Made by a program: the position numbers and the translations under genes
Notes under the pieces: generated by a model
What the model saw: only the letters and a program-made list of their open reading frames with translations
Database searches by the model: none
Told to the model about the DNA's origin: nothing
Origin: Prevotella lacticifex
GTDB lineage: Bacteria > Bacteroidota > Bacteroidia > Bacteroidales > Bacteroidaceae
Length of the DNA stretch: 64,000 nucleotides
Direction of reading: 5' to 3'
NCBI RefSeq assembly: GCF_019973375.1
Contig: NZ_BPTV01000002.1
Location: 543,228-607,227, forward strand
Shown here: one piece after another, positions 15,971 through 24,492 of the stretch
Layout of the letters: the number at the start of each line of letters is the position of its first letter
Position numbering within the stretch: the first letter of the stretch is position 1

Positions 15971-17585
15971 AATTCCGCAACCCTACTAATAGTCTCAGGC
16001 CATTGCGGTCAAAACCGCCCAGAATGCAATTTCTCTTGTTCAAACTGGCTTTTTGCCATATCCTAACTGATATGAGCGCATAAAGCCCCCTTGCCCCCAT
16101 TAGGGATATTAAATTGTTAACCCTCCAAAACGTTTGGCTCATCCGTAGCTGGCGTTGAAAATTGTCCAGTAGTGCAACCATCTGTTCTTAGTGTAGATAT
16201 TCAGAGTCCATTGCCTGGCGACACGGACCCATTTAGCCGGAACAACAATGAAGGCAAAGACAAAGCGCTTAAGGCGACTTTTCATGTCTATGCCGGGGAA
16301 AATGGCGCTGACCTTTGACAACAAGTACTGATAGAAATTCTTCAGCATGGCGGTAAAGAGAAGGAACACCGTGTTGTCCTCCATGGTTGAGAACGGAAGA
16401 TGTGCCCAACCGAAGTCGTTATTCTGAACGTCGAAATTCTTTTCACAAGCGCCTCGTTGATTGTACTTGTCAATGACCTGCTCTTCGGTGCTGTTATGGT
16501 CGCTGGTCAGTATGGCGCGGTACATATATTCCATGCCGGGCAGGAACCGCTCTCCCTGTTCTGCGTCCATCTTGGTGCGCTGCACTACAAGCCGTAAATG
16601 CCAGTCGGAAAGGAATTCGGTGAATTCAAATGATGCGACGTCCATATCCTGGCCATTTACCGACGTGTGACGCCAATCCTTGCACTGTTCATACATCTGC
16701 CTGCGGTCAGCACAGCTGCTGGCACGGAGGTAAAACGTCTCTGTCCGAAGAAAGAGCTCCTCAACAAGTTCCTTGATGAACGAGCCGCAATCGGCACGGA
16801 ACATGCGCACATAAAGTCCGTGAGCCTCGATATTGTCCAGCATGCGTGTCAGCTCTTCCACTTGCTCAAACTTGACATTCGAGTTGCCCTGCCTGTTTTC
16901 AATGCCGATTATCAGCGGACCGGATGTCATCACGCCCGGGAAGTAGCCGCGCTGTTTTTTATAGGAATACAGCGCGTCGCTTTTCTCAGCGGGGATGAAC
17001 TCGTTGTCAAAGTCGACATCAATGCCCTGCCCCTTTTTCAGAAGGCCAAGCAGCAATGCCATGTCAAGCATCAAGGAGTTTAGTTTCATGGCAGGATCAT
17101 GCGCATATACATTGCCAGCTTTACTCGTATAGGCTATACTCATGGCGCTCAGCTCCTTCAGCCCACGGGCGATGGTGTCAGAACTTGGTATCCTCGCATC
17201 TGGGGCAGTGCTCAGATACTTGTTCAATATGGTTGTAATATCCTCTATGTGGTCACCGCCGCAGAGATATATGCAGAATAGCGCAAGCATAATATCGCTG
17301 TACTGGTAGCCATAGTTCGCACAGCGGAGATTAAGCCGCCCGTCTACCAGTTTGTCCAGTCCTGCGCGTTTAAATTCGTTCATAGCATAAAAAATTCCGC
17401 CGTAGGGGACTATGTTATCATATTTTATTGCTACTTTTGCCATGTCATTTAGAATTGAACTATTTTTGTTTTGAGACCATAAAGTTAGTGAAAATTCTGC
17501 AAATGGCAAAACTCTGGGGAACTTATTGTTCCTCAGAGACTTATAAAAAATATTAATAAAGAATTGCGCAATTAGTTGCGGAATT
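15971..17585 (-). mobile_element. IS1380-family insertion sequence, about 1.6 kb
   Basis: The ends are proposed from the inverted 11-mer AATTCCGCAAC at 15971-15981 and GTTGCGGAATT at 17575-17585. The resulting 1,615-bp length fits IS1380. I cannot see a clear target duplication. Halves of the dispersed hairpin repeat lie on both sides. The exact ends are uncertain. Confidence 0.6.
16139..17443 (-). CDS. IS1380-family transposase
   Basis: The ATG at 17443 starts MAKVAIKYDNIVPYGGIFYA, the usual start of Bacteroidales IS1380 transposases. An in-frame upstream extension to 17692 runs through repeat sequence and is rejected. Family landmarks are LRCANYGYQYSDIMLALFCI, CGGDHIEDITT, IDVDFDNEFIPAEKSD (first Asp), VRMFRADCGSFIK (second Asp) and YNQRGACEKNFDVQNNDFGW (Glu region). 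The 434-residue length is normal and the frame is intact. No accessory gene accompanies it. Confidence 0.88.
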   Translation of the reverse strand: MAKVAIKYDNIVPYGGIFYAMNEFKRAGLDKLVDGRLNLRCANYGYQYSDIMLALFCIYLCGGDHIEDITTILNKYLSTAPDARIPSSDTIARGLKELSAMSIAYTSKAGNVYAHDPAMKLNSLMLDMALLLGLLKKGQGIDVDFDNEFIPAEKSDALYSYKKQRGYFPGVMTSGPLIIGIENRQGNSNVKFEQVEELTRMLDNIEAHGLYVRMFRADCGSFIKELVEELFLRTETFYLRASSCADRRQMYEQCKDWRHTSVNGQDMDVASFEFTEFLSDWHLRLVVQRTKMDAEQGERFLPGMEYMYRAILTSDHNSTEEQVIDKYNQRGACEKNFDVQNNDFGWAHLPFSTMEDNTVFLLFTAMLKNFYQYLLSKVSAIFPGIDMKSRLKRFVFAFIVVPAKWVRVARQWTLNIYTKNRWLHYWTIFNASYG

Positions 17586-17608
17586 AAGGATGTCTTTATG
17601 GCAGTAGG

Positions 17609-17730
17609 ATGCGGACAAGAATTATAATGATATTGTATCGATGGCAGTAGGATGGGGATAAACCCCACCCCTACTGTGGACCACGGTGGCAAAGGTTGTA
17701 TATACCATTGTCTCAGACTGTTAGAAACAA
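17609..17730. repeat. Dispersed hairpin repeat, right half
   Basis: GGACAAGAATTATAATGATA and TCGATGGCAGTAGGATGGGG lead into ATAAACCCCACCCCTACTGT. The following flank GGTGGCAAAGGTTGTATATA matches the one after copy 1 (7833-7860). Confidence 0.8.
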
Positions 17731-17751
17731 AGAGAAAAAATAATCACCGAA

Positions 17752-17814
17752 AAGCTTGCATTCGCCTCAAAAATTTTGTATCTTTGTATTACGAAAAACA
17801 CAAAGACATCATAC
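17752..17814. repeat. Promoter-like dispersed repeat, copy 1
   Basis: AAGCTTGCATTCGCCTCAAA, then AATTTTGTATCTTTGTATTA and ACACAAAGACATCAT. An inverted near-identical copy lies at 33272-33332. It contains a -7-like TATCTTTG. No gene follows: the segment downstream (17815-17938) is interrupted by the next insertion sequence. Confidence 0.7.
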
Positions 17815-18118
17815 ACAAAGATTAGATAAAGGCCAGACATTGCCGTTGGTAATTGCGCAGATATTCAAGCATGCAACGGGCAAATCGACAATGGTCGTTT
17901 GCAGGGAAGGACATCGTGGACGTCACGGCAAAGGGATCATTAACTAAAGAAACCTCCATTTGAGACACTATACAATTTGGCCCTTGCTTTGCCGTTTCTG
18001 GCTTAGCAAGGGCTTTCTTTCGTAGAAAGCCCGTTTAAACTTCCCCTTGTTTTAGTCTCTGCATAATTATTTTTGCCAATATTATTGGTAATTTCTTGCA
18101 GATATGGCCATTTATTTG

Positions 18119-18126
18119 TACCTTTG
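18119..18126 (+). promoter_or_regulatory. -7 box TACCTTTG of the IS transposase
   Basis: TACCTTTG lies 38 bases before the ATG at 18164, with TTTG-like sequence upstream. It fits the host consensus. Confidence 0.55.
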
Positions 18127-18163
18127 TATAGTTCTTTTAATTATATAGATACTATACATATTT

Positions 18164-19582
18164 ATGGCTATTCCAGAAGAGATAAAGTCAGTCGCCCGCC
18201 CCAAAAGTACGATAGTCCGACAGAGAGGCAGTCGTTTTGTCGTCATAAAAAGGACGAGCAAAAGAATTAACGGGAAACCTATCCCCGTAGACCAAGGAAC
18301 GGTAGGAGAAATTGTAAACGGCAAGTTTGTCGAGGGCTCATATATGCGCAAGAAAAATCAAGTGGATATTAAAGATTATGGAGAGGTGGCTCTCTGTGAC
18401 AAGTACGGCAGTGGACTTCTTCAAGAACTCGCCAAGGTTTGGAATCTCGACGATGCAAAGCGCCTCTATGTCATTGCCTTGCTCCGTGCTTCATATGGAG
18501 GCATCATGAACCGTGACTTGCAGATACAGTACCTCTGCTCATTTGCATCAGAGATGTATCCGGGAGTGCATTTGTCTGAGACGGCAGTGTCCGGGTTTCT
18601 TGTGAAGATAGGCAAGGCGTACTCCCTTATCTGTGAGTTCATGCGCAATAGGGTGAACACCTTTACCGGCGGTGACATGGTTATCGATGGCATGCTCAAG
18701 GACTACAATGCCAAGACGGGGAGTCTGTCGGAGTTCTCGCGCAAGGGAGCGAAGAAAGGCTCCAAAGATATCAGCTTGCTGTATGCTTTCAACCCATTGA
18801 CGCGTGAGCCCATAGCGGCAAAGCCTTACGCAGGCAACATGCTGGATCAGACGGCGATAGACGACTTTGTAGCGGAGTATGAGATTAAGAATGGTCTGAT
18901 GGTATTCGACAAGGGTTTCTACAACGACAAGCTTTTTGAGAAAGTCGACAAGATGGAAGGACTGGCATACCTGATACCGTTGAAGCAGAATTCGGCGTTC
19001 ATAAAGAATTACAAGATGGATGAGCCGACAATGCCATTGAAAGACTATAAGGACGGAACGATTCTATACAAAAAGCAAAAAATGTCAAACGGCAAGTTCC
19101 TCTACTCTTTCCGCGACCCGAAGGCAGCCTCCGAACAGGAGATTGGATATGTGCAGAATGCCAACAAGAAAGATAACTTCAAGGCAGAAAGCTATGTCGA
19201 GAGGAAAGGTTTATTCGGTCTGATTGTCTTCAAGTCAAAAGCTGACCTTGACCCATTAACCGTCTATTTAGCCTATTCCCAGCGATGGTCTGTGGAGACT
19301 CTGTTCTGGCTATACAAGAATATCGTTGACCGTGACACGGTAAACGTGCATTCCGACTACAGCGTATATGCCACCGAACTGATTAATTTTCTCTCCGTCG
19401 TCATAACGACAAGGGTTAAAAATGAGTTTGTCAAGCTGGGGCTAAGCAAGAAATATTCTTACAAGGCTATATTCAGATACCTTTCAAAATACAAGAAGGT
19501 GAGAACCAAAGATGGTGGTAAATGGGGTACGGCAACCATGCTTAAATATATAGAAGAGCTAGTTGCTATGCTTGGTGTATAG
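18164..19582 (+). CDS. IS4-superfamily (IS1634-like) DDE transposase
   Basis: This is a 472-residue transposase. The N-terminus carries a basic region (PKSTIVRQRGSRFVVIKRTS). The DDE core is TGGDMVIDGMLKDYN (first Asp), GLMVFDKGFYNDKLF (second Asp) and YSQRWSVETLFWLYKNIVDR (Glu with the Y-R-E-K spacing), followed by HSDYSVYATELINFLSVVIT. The frame is intact and the terminal repeats are perfect, so the element is potentially active. I cannot decide by eye between IS1634 and a related IS4 group. Confidence 0.85.
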   Translation: MAIPEEIKSVARPKSTIVRQRGSRFVVIKRTSKRINGKPIPVDQGTVGEIVNGKFVEGSYMRKKNQVDIKDYGEVALCDKYGSGLLQELAKVWNLDDAKRLYVIALLRASYGGIMNRDLQIQYLCSFASEMYPGVHLSETAVSGFLVKIGKAYSLICEFMRNRVNTFTGGDMVIDGMLKDYNAKTGSLSEFSRKGAKKGSKDISLLYAFNPLTREPIAAKPYAGNMLDQTAIDDFVAEYEIKNGLMVFDKGFYNDKLFEKVDKMEGLAYLIPLKQNSAFIKNYKMDEPTMPLKDYKDGTILYKKQKMSNGKFLYSFRDPKAASEQEIGYVQNANKKDNFKAESYVERKGLFGLIVFKSKADLDPLTVYLAYSQRWSVETLFWLYKNIVDRDTVNVHSDYSVYATELINFLSVVITTRVKNEFVKLGLSKKYSYKAIFRYLSKYKKVRTKDGGKWGTATMLKYIEELVAMLGV

Positions 19583-19615
19583 TGTCTCAAATGGAGGTTT
19601 CTTTAATTAACTCAA

Positions 19616-19739
19616 GGCCGTTGCCCAATGAATCTGCGATAACTCCCGGCCATTGCCCAATGAATCTGCGATAATGCGCGGCCATTGCCCAATGAATCTG
19701 CGATAATGCGCGGCCATTGCGCAATGAATCTGCGATGGC
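19616..19739. repeat. Four tandem copies of a 32-bp repeat
   Basis: The unit is GGCCATTGCCCAATGAATCT followed by GCGATAATGCGC, with four head-to-tail copies starting at 19616, 19648, 19680 and 19712. Two decayed units recur at 20370-20412. There are no unique spacers. Confidence 0.85.
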
Positions 19740-19764
19740 ACTATAAACGCAAAAGATCCCCAGC

Positions 19765-20235
19765 CACCTGACTTTGTCAATGCGTCACCCTGAATCAAGA
19801 ATAAGCTTTTGGACAATAGTCACGTACAGACTTTAGCTCCCCATGGAGCTATGGTGCTGAGGTGATGGGGACAGCCTTACGAGCAAGCTCGTCGGCTGCC
19901 CCCATCACCTCAGCACCACCCCATACGGGGGACAAAGCCTGCCCGTGACGAAAATCGCTATCGCGTAAAATTGCGCAGAGCGCATAAAATATTCAGCACC
20001 CCCTAAATCTGCTCACAATTATTTTAGAAAGCCTTGATGATATCGTCGTGGTAACGACTATTCAGTCGCTTTATTTTATGCGCTATGCGCAATTTTATGC
20101 CTTGGCAATTTTCTTCATGTACAGGCTTTGACCCCGAAAGGGGTGCTCCTCATGGAGCGTAAGACTGTACATGATTTTCTCTTTTCGTATCATCTGGAGA
20201 TGGCAAGGCAATATGAGTCAGAACAAAGATATTGA
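19765..20235. repeat. Long structured non-coding repeat, copy B
   Basis: Counterpart of 7868-8395. Hairpin 19852-19918 is the equivalent of 7956-8021, with paired changes. A second hairpin lies at 20115-20174 (TCATGTACAG against CTGTACATGA). The copy is inserted between two versions of the phrase CACTATAAACGCAAAAGATC (19739 and 20413). No coding sequence is visible in 19606-20506. Confidence 0.75.
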
Positions 20236-20426
20236 CTGTCTGCCGGGCTGTTAAGGAGGAGATTCCATAATTCGTAATTGCGTCACCATCAATTGCTGAA
20301 ATAAGCTTATAACTAACTGATAATCAATGATGACACCTCATCCGACCAAAGATGTGATGAAGTCAGGAATCTGCGATAATGCGCAGCCGCTGCCCAATGA
20401 ATCTGCGATGGCACTATAAACGCAAA

Positions 20427-20461
20427 AGATCCCCAGCCATCGGCGGCTGAGGATCTTCCAT
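20427..20461 (-). terminator. Hairpin terminator of the 20507-22537 gene
   Basis: On the minus strand AAGATCCTCAGCC pairs with GGCTGGGGATCTT, followed by a short T-containing stretch. It lies 46 bases after the stop. A partial duplicate of the descending arm is at 19749-19764. Confidence 0.6.
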
Positions 20462-20506
20462 GTGTTGAAATCTATCTAATGTGCATTAATCTGCATGTAG
20501 GCAGAA

Positions 20507-22537
20507 TTACTTCTTGATGAACTTCTTGCCGTTCTGGATGTAGATGCCGGCAGGAGCAGCAGCAAGGTTGTTGACACGCATACCGGTGAGAGTATAGACA
20601 GGAGCGTTGGCAACTGTGGTCTCACTAACGGTGTTGACGGTCTTAATACCATTCGGATCCTTAGCTCCTGCGCTCATAACCTGAATGCGGGCAAGCGCAT
20701 TAGAGATACGGTAGAGGCCGAATCCTGTACCACTGGTGAGGTCGGCACCGGGGATAACGTCGGTGACAGGAGCGTTGTCGCAAGCGAGATACTCCTCGAG
20801 GCTGTTAACCAATGGGTGGAGAGATGACGAACCGTAGTTGTTGGTCTGAGAGAACAGAACGATATCGTCGTCCTTGACACCATTGACCTTCAGGTAGAGG
20901 CTGCTGATCCAAGAGCCAGAACCGTCGTCGCCCTTTTTACCATCGAGAACGAGGCCGATACCCTTGTACAGGTTCACGTTGACTGACGGAGTAGCAGTGA
21001 ATACGACAGGAGCGGAGAGGACAGAGTCGGTGAACTCAGAAGACTTCTTGATGAAGTAAGGAATCTCGTTGTAAACGATCTTCGAGCTGTCAGCAGCGTT
21101 GTAACCGAAGTAACGGCCGTAGTCGGCGAACTTACCGGTGACGTTAGATGATGCAGCAGTGAATCCGGCAGCAGTAGCGTTGGCATCAGTCCAGTGAGCG
21201 AAGTTGTAGTCAGCGCTCTGAGTGTACTTGATGTTGTTCTCAACAGTAGAGTTGGTAGAACCGTAACCGAACGCACTTGTGGTGAGCTCGAGGGTACCCT
21301 TCGAAGGAACGGTAACCTCAGAGAGTGTGCCGAGGTCCTTGCCAGTGAGCACCTCACCGCCATCGGCAGGAGTGAAGGTGTAAGAGATGAAGAGCTGTGG
21401 TTTCAGTGTTACATCGGCGTTGTCGGCGATGAGCTGATAGGTCTTGCCGTATCCCTCATTGACGTTGACAATCTTAGCTGTCGTTGCCGGCAGAGCGATG
21501 ATGTCGTTTGATACGTCGGCAGTAGCCTTCTCTGATGTAGCACTGCCAGATGTTGTCCAAGCCTCGAGAGTACCGGCCTCACAAGGATCCTCTACAAGTC
21601 CATCGTAGTTCGGGTCGTAGCTGGGGTTGTTGCTCCATACATACACACCGTCGCCGTTAGGAGTCTCGTCGTAGGTAACGGTCTGCTCAGCACCACCGTT
21701 GAAGGTGTAGTGCAGAACCTCGCCCTCGAGGAATGCCACCTGATAAAGACGCTGGTGGTTGTTGACCTTTGTCAGCGTGATAGAAGGTACGTTGGCATAG
21801 TCGGAAGCTGTCTCGTAAGACACAGAGATATTGTCAAAACGATGGTCAGCAGAATAACGTGCAGCCAGACAGTCGATACCCGATGCTATTGGGCTGACGC
21901 CCTCAGGAAGCTGGTATGTGCCCTGTGTGACTGATTCGCCTGTACCAGTGGCGACAGCGTAGTCGACGGTGCGGGCAACGGTGTCGATGTTAAGAGTGAC
22001 GGTGTAGAAAGCACCTGCTGTGAGGGTGACGGTGCTGGCGGTATCGCCGTTGAGAGCGAACACCTGGTCGCCGGAAGCAGAAGCGGCATTGCCACCGTGG
22101 TTGGCATCGAGCTGTGTAAGGTCGAAGAGCCAGTTGGCATCCTTTGCCCTGTAGTTAGCGTTGAGGGCAGACTTCTTCAGAGTGTTCTCAGCAGCGCAGC
22201 TGACGACAGCGAACTCCGAAGAGGTGTGGTTGTTACCCCATGCGGTGGCACTGAAGTTGAACTGTACAGTGTAGGCTGATGTGCCGGCGCCATTGACGAG
22301 GTCCTGACCCCACCAGAGGTAGCACGAACGGTCGTTGGTGACACCCGGTGTGAAGGCGAGCAGATTGCTATAGCCGTCATTGGTGACCTTAAGCCAAGAC
22401 TCATTGGTTGGAGCGTGCCAACCGTCGGGAACTGATGTACTTGACTCGAAATCCATCTTCAGAAGATTTCGTGTCGAAGCCTGTGCGCTGAAAGCTATGC
22501 TTATGAGCGCAGCCAATAATAAGTAGATTCTCTTCAT
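20507..22537 (-). CDS. Secreted protein downstream of the SusC/SusD locus, with T9SS-like C-terminus
   Basis: This 676-residue protein has a signal peptide (MKRIYLLLAALISIAFSAQA). A region near residues 25-240 looks like a jelly-roll/cleaved-adhesin-type domain (LLKMDFESSTSVPDGWHAPT, RFDNISVSYET). The middle is beta-rich with Ig-like character. The C-terminus PVYTLTGMRVNNLAAAPAGI followed by YIQNGKKFIKK resembles the short C-terminal sorting tail of type IX-secreted or surface proteins in Prevotella. It has no lipobox and no recognisable catalytic motif. It follows SusD at 242 bp, so it is probably the last gene of the uptake locus and may bind or present the locus substrate. This role is inferred from position only. 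Confidence 0.75.
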   Translation of the reverse strand: MKRIYLLLAALISIAFSAQASTRNLLKMDFESSTSVPDGWHAPTNESWLKVTNDGYSNLLAFTPGVTNDRSCYLWWGQDLVNGAGTSAYTVQFNFSATAWGNNHTSSEFAVVSCAAENTLKKSALNANYRAKDANWLFDLTQLDANHGGNAASASGDQVFALNGDTASTVTLTAGAFYTVTLNIDTVARTVDYAVATGTGESVTQGTYQLPEGVSPIASGIDCLAARYSADHRFDNISVSYETASDYANVPSITLTKVNNHQRLYQVAFLEGEVLHYTFNGGAEQTVTYDETPNGDGVYVWSNNPSYDPNYDGLVEDPCEAGTLEAWTTSGSATSEKATADVSNDIIALPATTAKIVNVNEGYGKTYQLIADNADVTLKPQLFISYTFTPADGGEVLTGKDLGTLSEVTVPSKGTLELTTSAFGYGSTNSTVENNIKYTQSADYNFAHWTDANATAAGFTAASSNVTGKFADYGRYFGYNAADSSKIVYNEIPYFIKKSSEFTDSVLSAPVVFTATPSVNVNLYKGIGLVLDGKKGDDGSGSWISSLYLKVNGVKDDDIVLFSQTNNYGSSSLHPLVNSLEEYLACDNAPVTDVIPGADLTSGTGFGLYRISNALARIQVMSAGAKDPNGIKTVNTVSETTVANAPVYTLTGMRVNNLAAAPAGIYIQNGKKFIKK

Positions 22538-22778
22538 AGTTAAAAGTTTAAGAATTTAGTGAATCAATTGATATTTAATTTTACTACTTTGTTTTAGATT
22601 TAAGTGTCAATGAGACTGCCGTTGCAGGTTTTCCGACGCTAAGGTACAAAGATTTTTCCTTACACGGGACAGTCTTAAACAAGTTTTTCTAAATTTAACT
22701 TGCTATGAACATGATGCCCGCGGGCCCATTGGGGAAGAGTGTGAGCCCGCCGGTCATCAGTTCTCATTGGTTGTATTC

Positions 22779-24470
22779 TTAGTAACCCGGATTCTGCTTG
22801 TATCCGCAGTTCAGAGCATCCTTCTGTGGCAGCGGGAAGAGATACCAGGCATCATTCCACTGACGTGTCTCGAGGACACCGGGAGCGAAGCTCATCGTGC
22901 CGTCGGCATTCTTAGTTATCGTCATCTTACGGATGGTCTTCAGATAGTCGGGAGCCTCCTTCCAACGGCGCAGGTCGTAGAAACGGTGCCCCTCGAAGGC
23001 GAGCTCGACAAAGCGCTCGTTCTCATACTTCTTCTTGAAGGCATCGAAAGAGAGACCCGTAGCGATGTCGGGCTGTCCGGCGCGCTTGCGAATCATATTG
23101 ATGGCCTGTGCAGCCGTCATCGAGCATCCCTCAGGAACGGCATAGCCGCTCTTCGTAGCGTTGAGGGCAGCCTCAGCATAATCGAGGTAGAACTCGCCGA
23201 GACGGAAGGTCACCCAGATGTGGTAGAAGCTGCTGGCACCGGTATTCTTGATGATGGTTCCCTTGTTGACATACTTCTTAAGATAATAAGAGGTAGGAGT
23301 GCCATAGGTGGTGCTGCTGGAGTTGGCACCGCCGACGTATGTAGCCAGCGTGTCGTTAGGCCATATCTCGCCGTTGACAGCGACGATACTTGCCAGACGG
23401 CTGTCGCGGTTGGCGTAGGGGTTCTGCGGATCGTAGCCGCTCGTCGGGTCGTCGATGCTCTTACCGTTCTTCATCTCGAAGGCATCGACGAGGTTCTGTG
23501 TCGGGCAGTTACCGCCACCGGCATTCTCAAGTCCGATAGGGAAGTTATACTTCTCGAACGAGTTGTTGGCGGCAGTACGACGGCCGAAGATTATCTCCTT
23601 CTGTGCGTTGGCGTTGCTCCAGCTGTCGCTGGCGAACATCGCCGCATAGTTCGCCGACAGAGTCTTTCCCTCTGTGCGGGCCTCGGTGATGAGTTCCTGG
23701 CAGCGCTTGGCGGCGTCAACCCACAGGCTCTGGTCGTTCTTGTCGTTGTAGAGCGGACTTGCATGGTAGAGGGCAGCGCGGGCACGGAGAGCCATGACGG
23801 CGAGCTTGTTGGCACGACCTGTCTCCGACTGTGCCGGGTAGCCGATAGCCGTATAGTCCTCGAAAATGCTGTCCTTGATGGCTGCGCACTCGTCGTCGAT
23901 GAACTTGAAGATGCTGTCGGACGGCACCTGAGGCAGCTTGTTGGCCTCGGCGGCATTCATGTCGCGGGTCTTCAGAGGCACATTCTTATAGTCGCGCACG
24001 AGCTCGAAGTAGAAGTAAGCTCGTGCCCAGCGTGCCTCGTACATATAGTTCTTATACTGCCTGACCTCGTCGCTATAGTGGATATCGAGCTGATACTGAC
24101 TCCAGTCGACGTTGCCGAAACGGTCGAGGACAGCGTTGCAGTAGCTGATGCCGTCCCAGGCGTTCTTCCAGTTCTTGTTGAGGTCATCTGTAGGTCCCCA
24201 GGCACCGTTGTAGAAGTCCTCAATGGTGTTGCCGGGATGTGAGTAGACGCTCTCATCGGTAGCCGACGACAGCATAGCTCCGGAATAGTTGCCGAAGTCG
24301 TAGTCGAGATCATTGTAGATTCTCGTCATCAGACCACCGACGCGGCCGAAGGTAGCCTTAATGTAATCCTCTTCGTAGACGTTGTATTCCTTGTAGTTCA
24401 TCTCATCGGAGCACGACGAGAAGGTGAGCAAGGCCGCTGTCGACACCAGTAATATGTTTCTGAGTTTCAT
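22779..24470 (-). CDS. SusD/RagB-family outer-membrane lipoprotein (second pair)
   Basis: This 563-residue protein has a lipoprotein signal (LLTFSSC, Cys20). SusD-family TPR regions follow, including ARWARAYFYFELVRDYKNVP and LAVMALRARAALYHASPLYN. The C-terminal block is YLDYAEAALN, AINMIRKRAGQPDI and ERFVELAFEGHRFYDLRRWK, diagnostic of RagB/SusD. It caps the SusC-type transporter on the cell surface and helps bind the nutrient. It begins 22 bases after the SusC stop (24493), so the two are co-transcribed. Substrate cannot be named: no glycoside hydrolase, peptidase or regulator gene is next to it in the window. Confidence 0.92.
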   Translation of the reverse strand: MKLRNILLVSTAALLTFSSCSDEMNYKEYNVYEEDYIKATFGRVGGLMTRIYNDLDYDFGNYSGAMLSSATDESVYSHPGNTIEDFYNGAWGPTDDLNKNWKNAWDGISYCNAVLDRFGNVDWSQYQLDIHYSDEVRQYKNYMYEARWARAYFYFELVRDYKNVPLKTRDMNAAEANKLPQVPSDSIFKFIDDECAAIKDSIFEDYTAIGYPAQSETGRANKLAVMALRARAALYHASPLYNDKNDQSLWVDAAKRCQELITEARTEGKTLSANYAAMFASDSWSNANAQKEIIFGRRTAANNSFEKYNFPIGLENAGGGNCPTQNLVDAFEMKNGKSIDDPTSGYDPQNPYANRDSRLASIVAVNGEIWPNDTLATYVGGANSSSTTYGTPTSYYLKKYVNKGTIIKNTGASSFYHIWVTFRLGEFYLDYAEAALNATKSGYAVPEGCSMTAAQAINMIRKRAGQPDIATGLSFDAFKKKYENERFVELAFEGHRFYDLRRWKEAPDYLKTIRKMTITKNADGTMSFAPGVLETRQWNDAWYLFPLPQKDALNCGYKQNPGY

Positions 24471-24492
24471 ATCTTATTCTTCGTTATGTTTG

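Larger units (their letters stand above)
17946..19605 (+). mobile_element. IS4-superfamily insertion sequence, about 1.66 kb, complete
   Basis: The left end AAAGAAACCTCCATTTGAGA (continuing CACTATAC) and the right end, its exact reverse complement, form inverted repeats of about 27 bp. ATTAACT flanks both sides (17939-17945 and 19606-19612), a probable target duplication. Inside are a promoter and one transposase gene whose stop overlaps the right inverted repeat. A hairpin-like TTGCTTTGCC..GGCTTAGCAAGG segment lies at 17985-18015. Confidence 0.85.

Noticed and set aside
19616..19739. Possible CRISPR array (32-bp units)
   Set aside because: Pure head-to-tail tandem repeat without spacers.
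22767..24242. 491-codon plus-strand frame antisense to the second SusD gene
   Set aside because: Antisense shadow of a clear SusD gene; no ribosome binding site or motif. The same holds for 24883-25836, 27313-28185 and 36171-37118.
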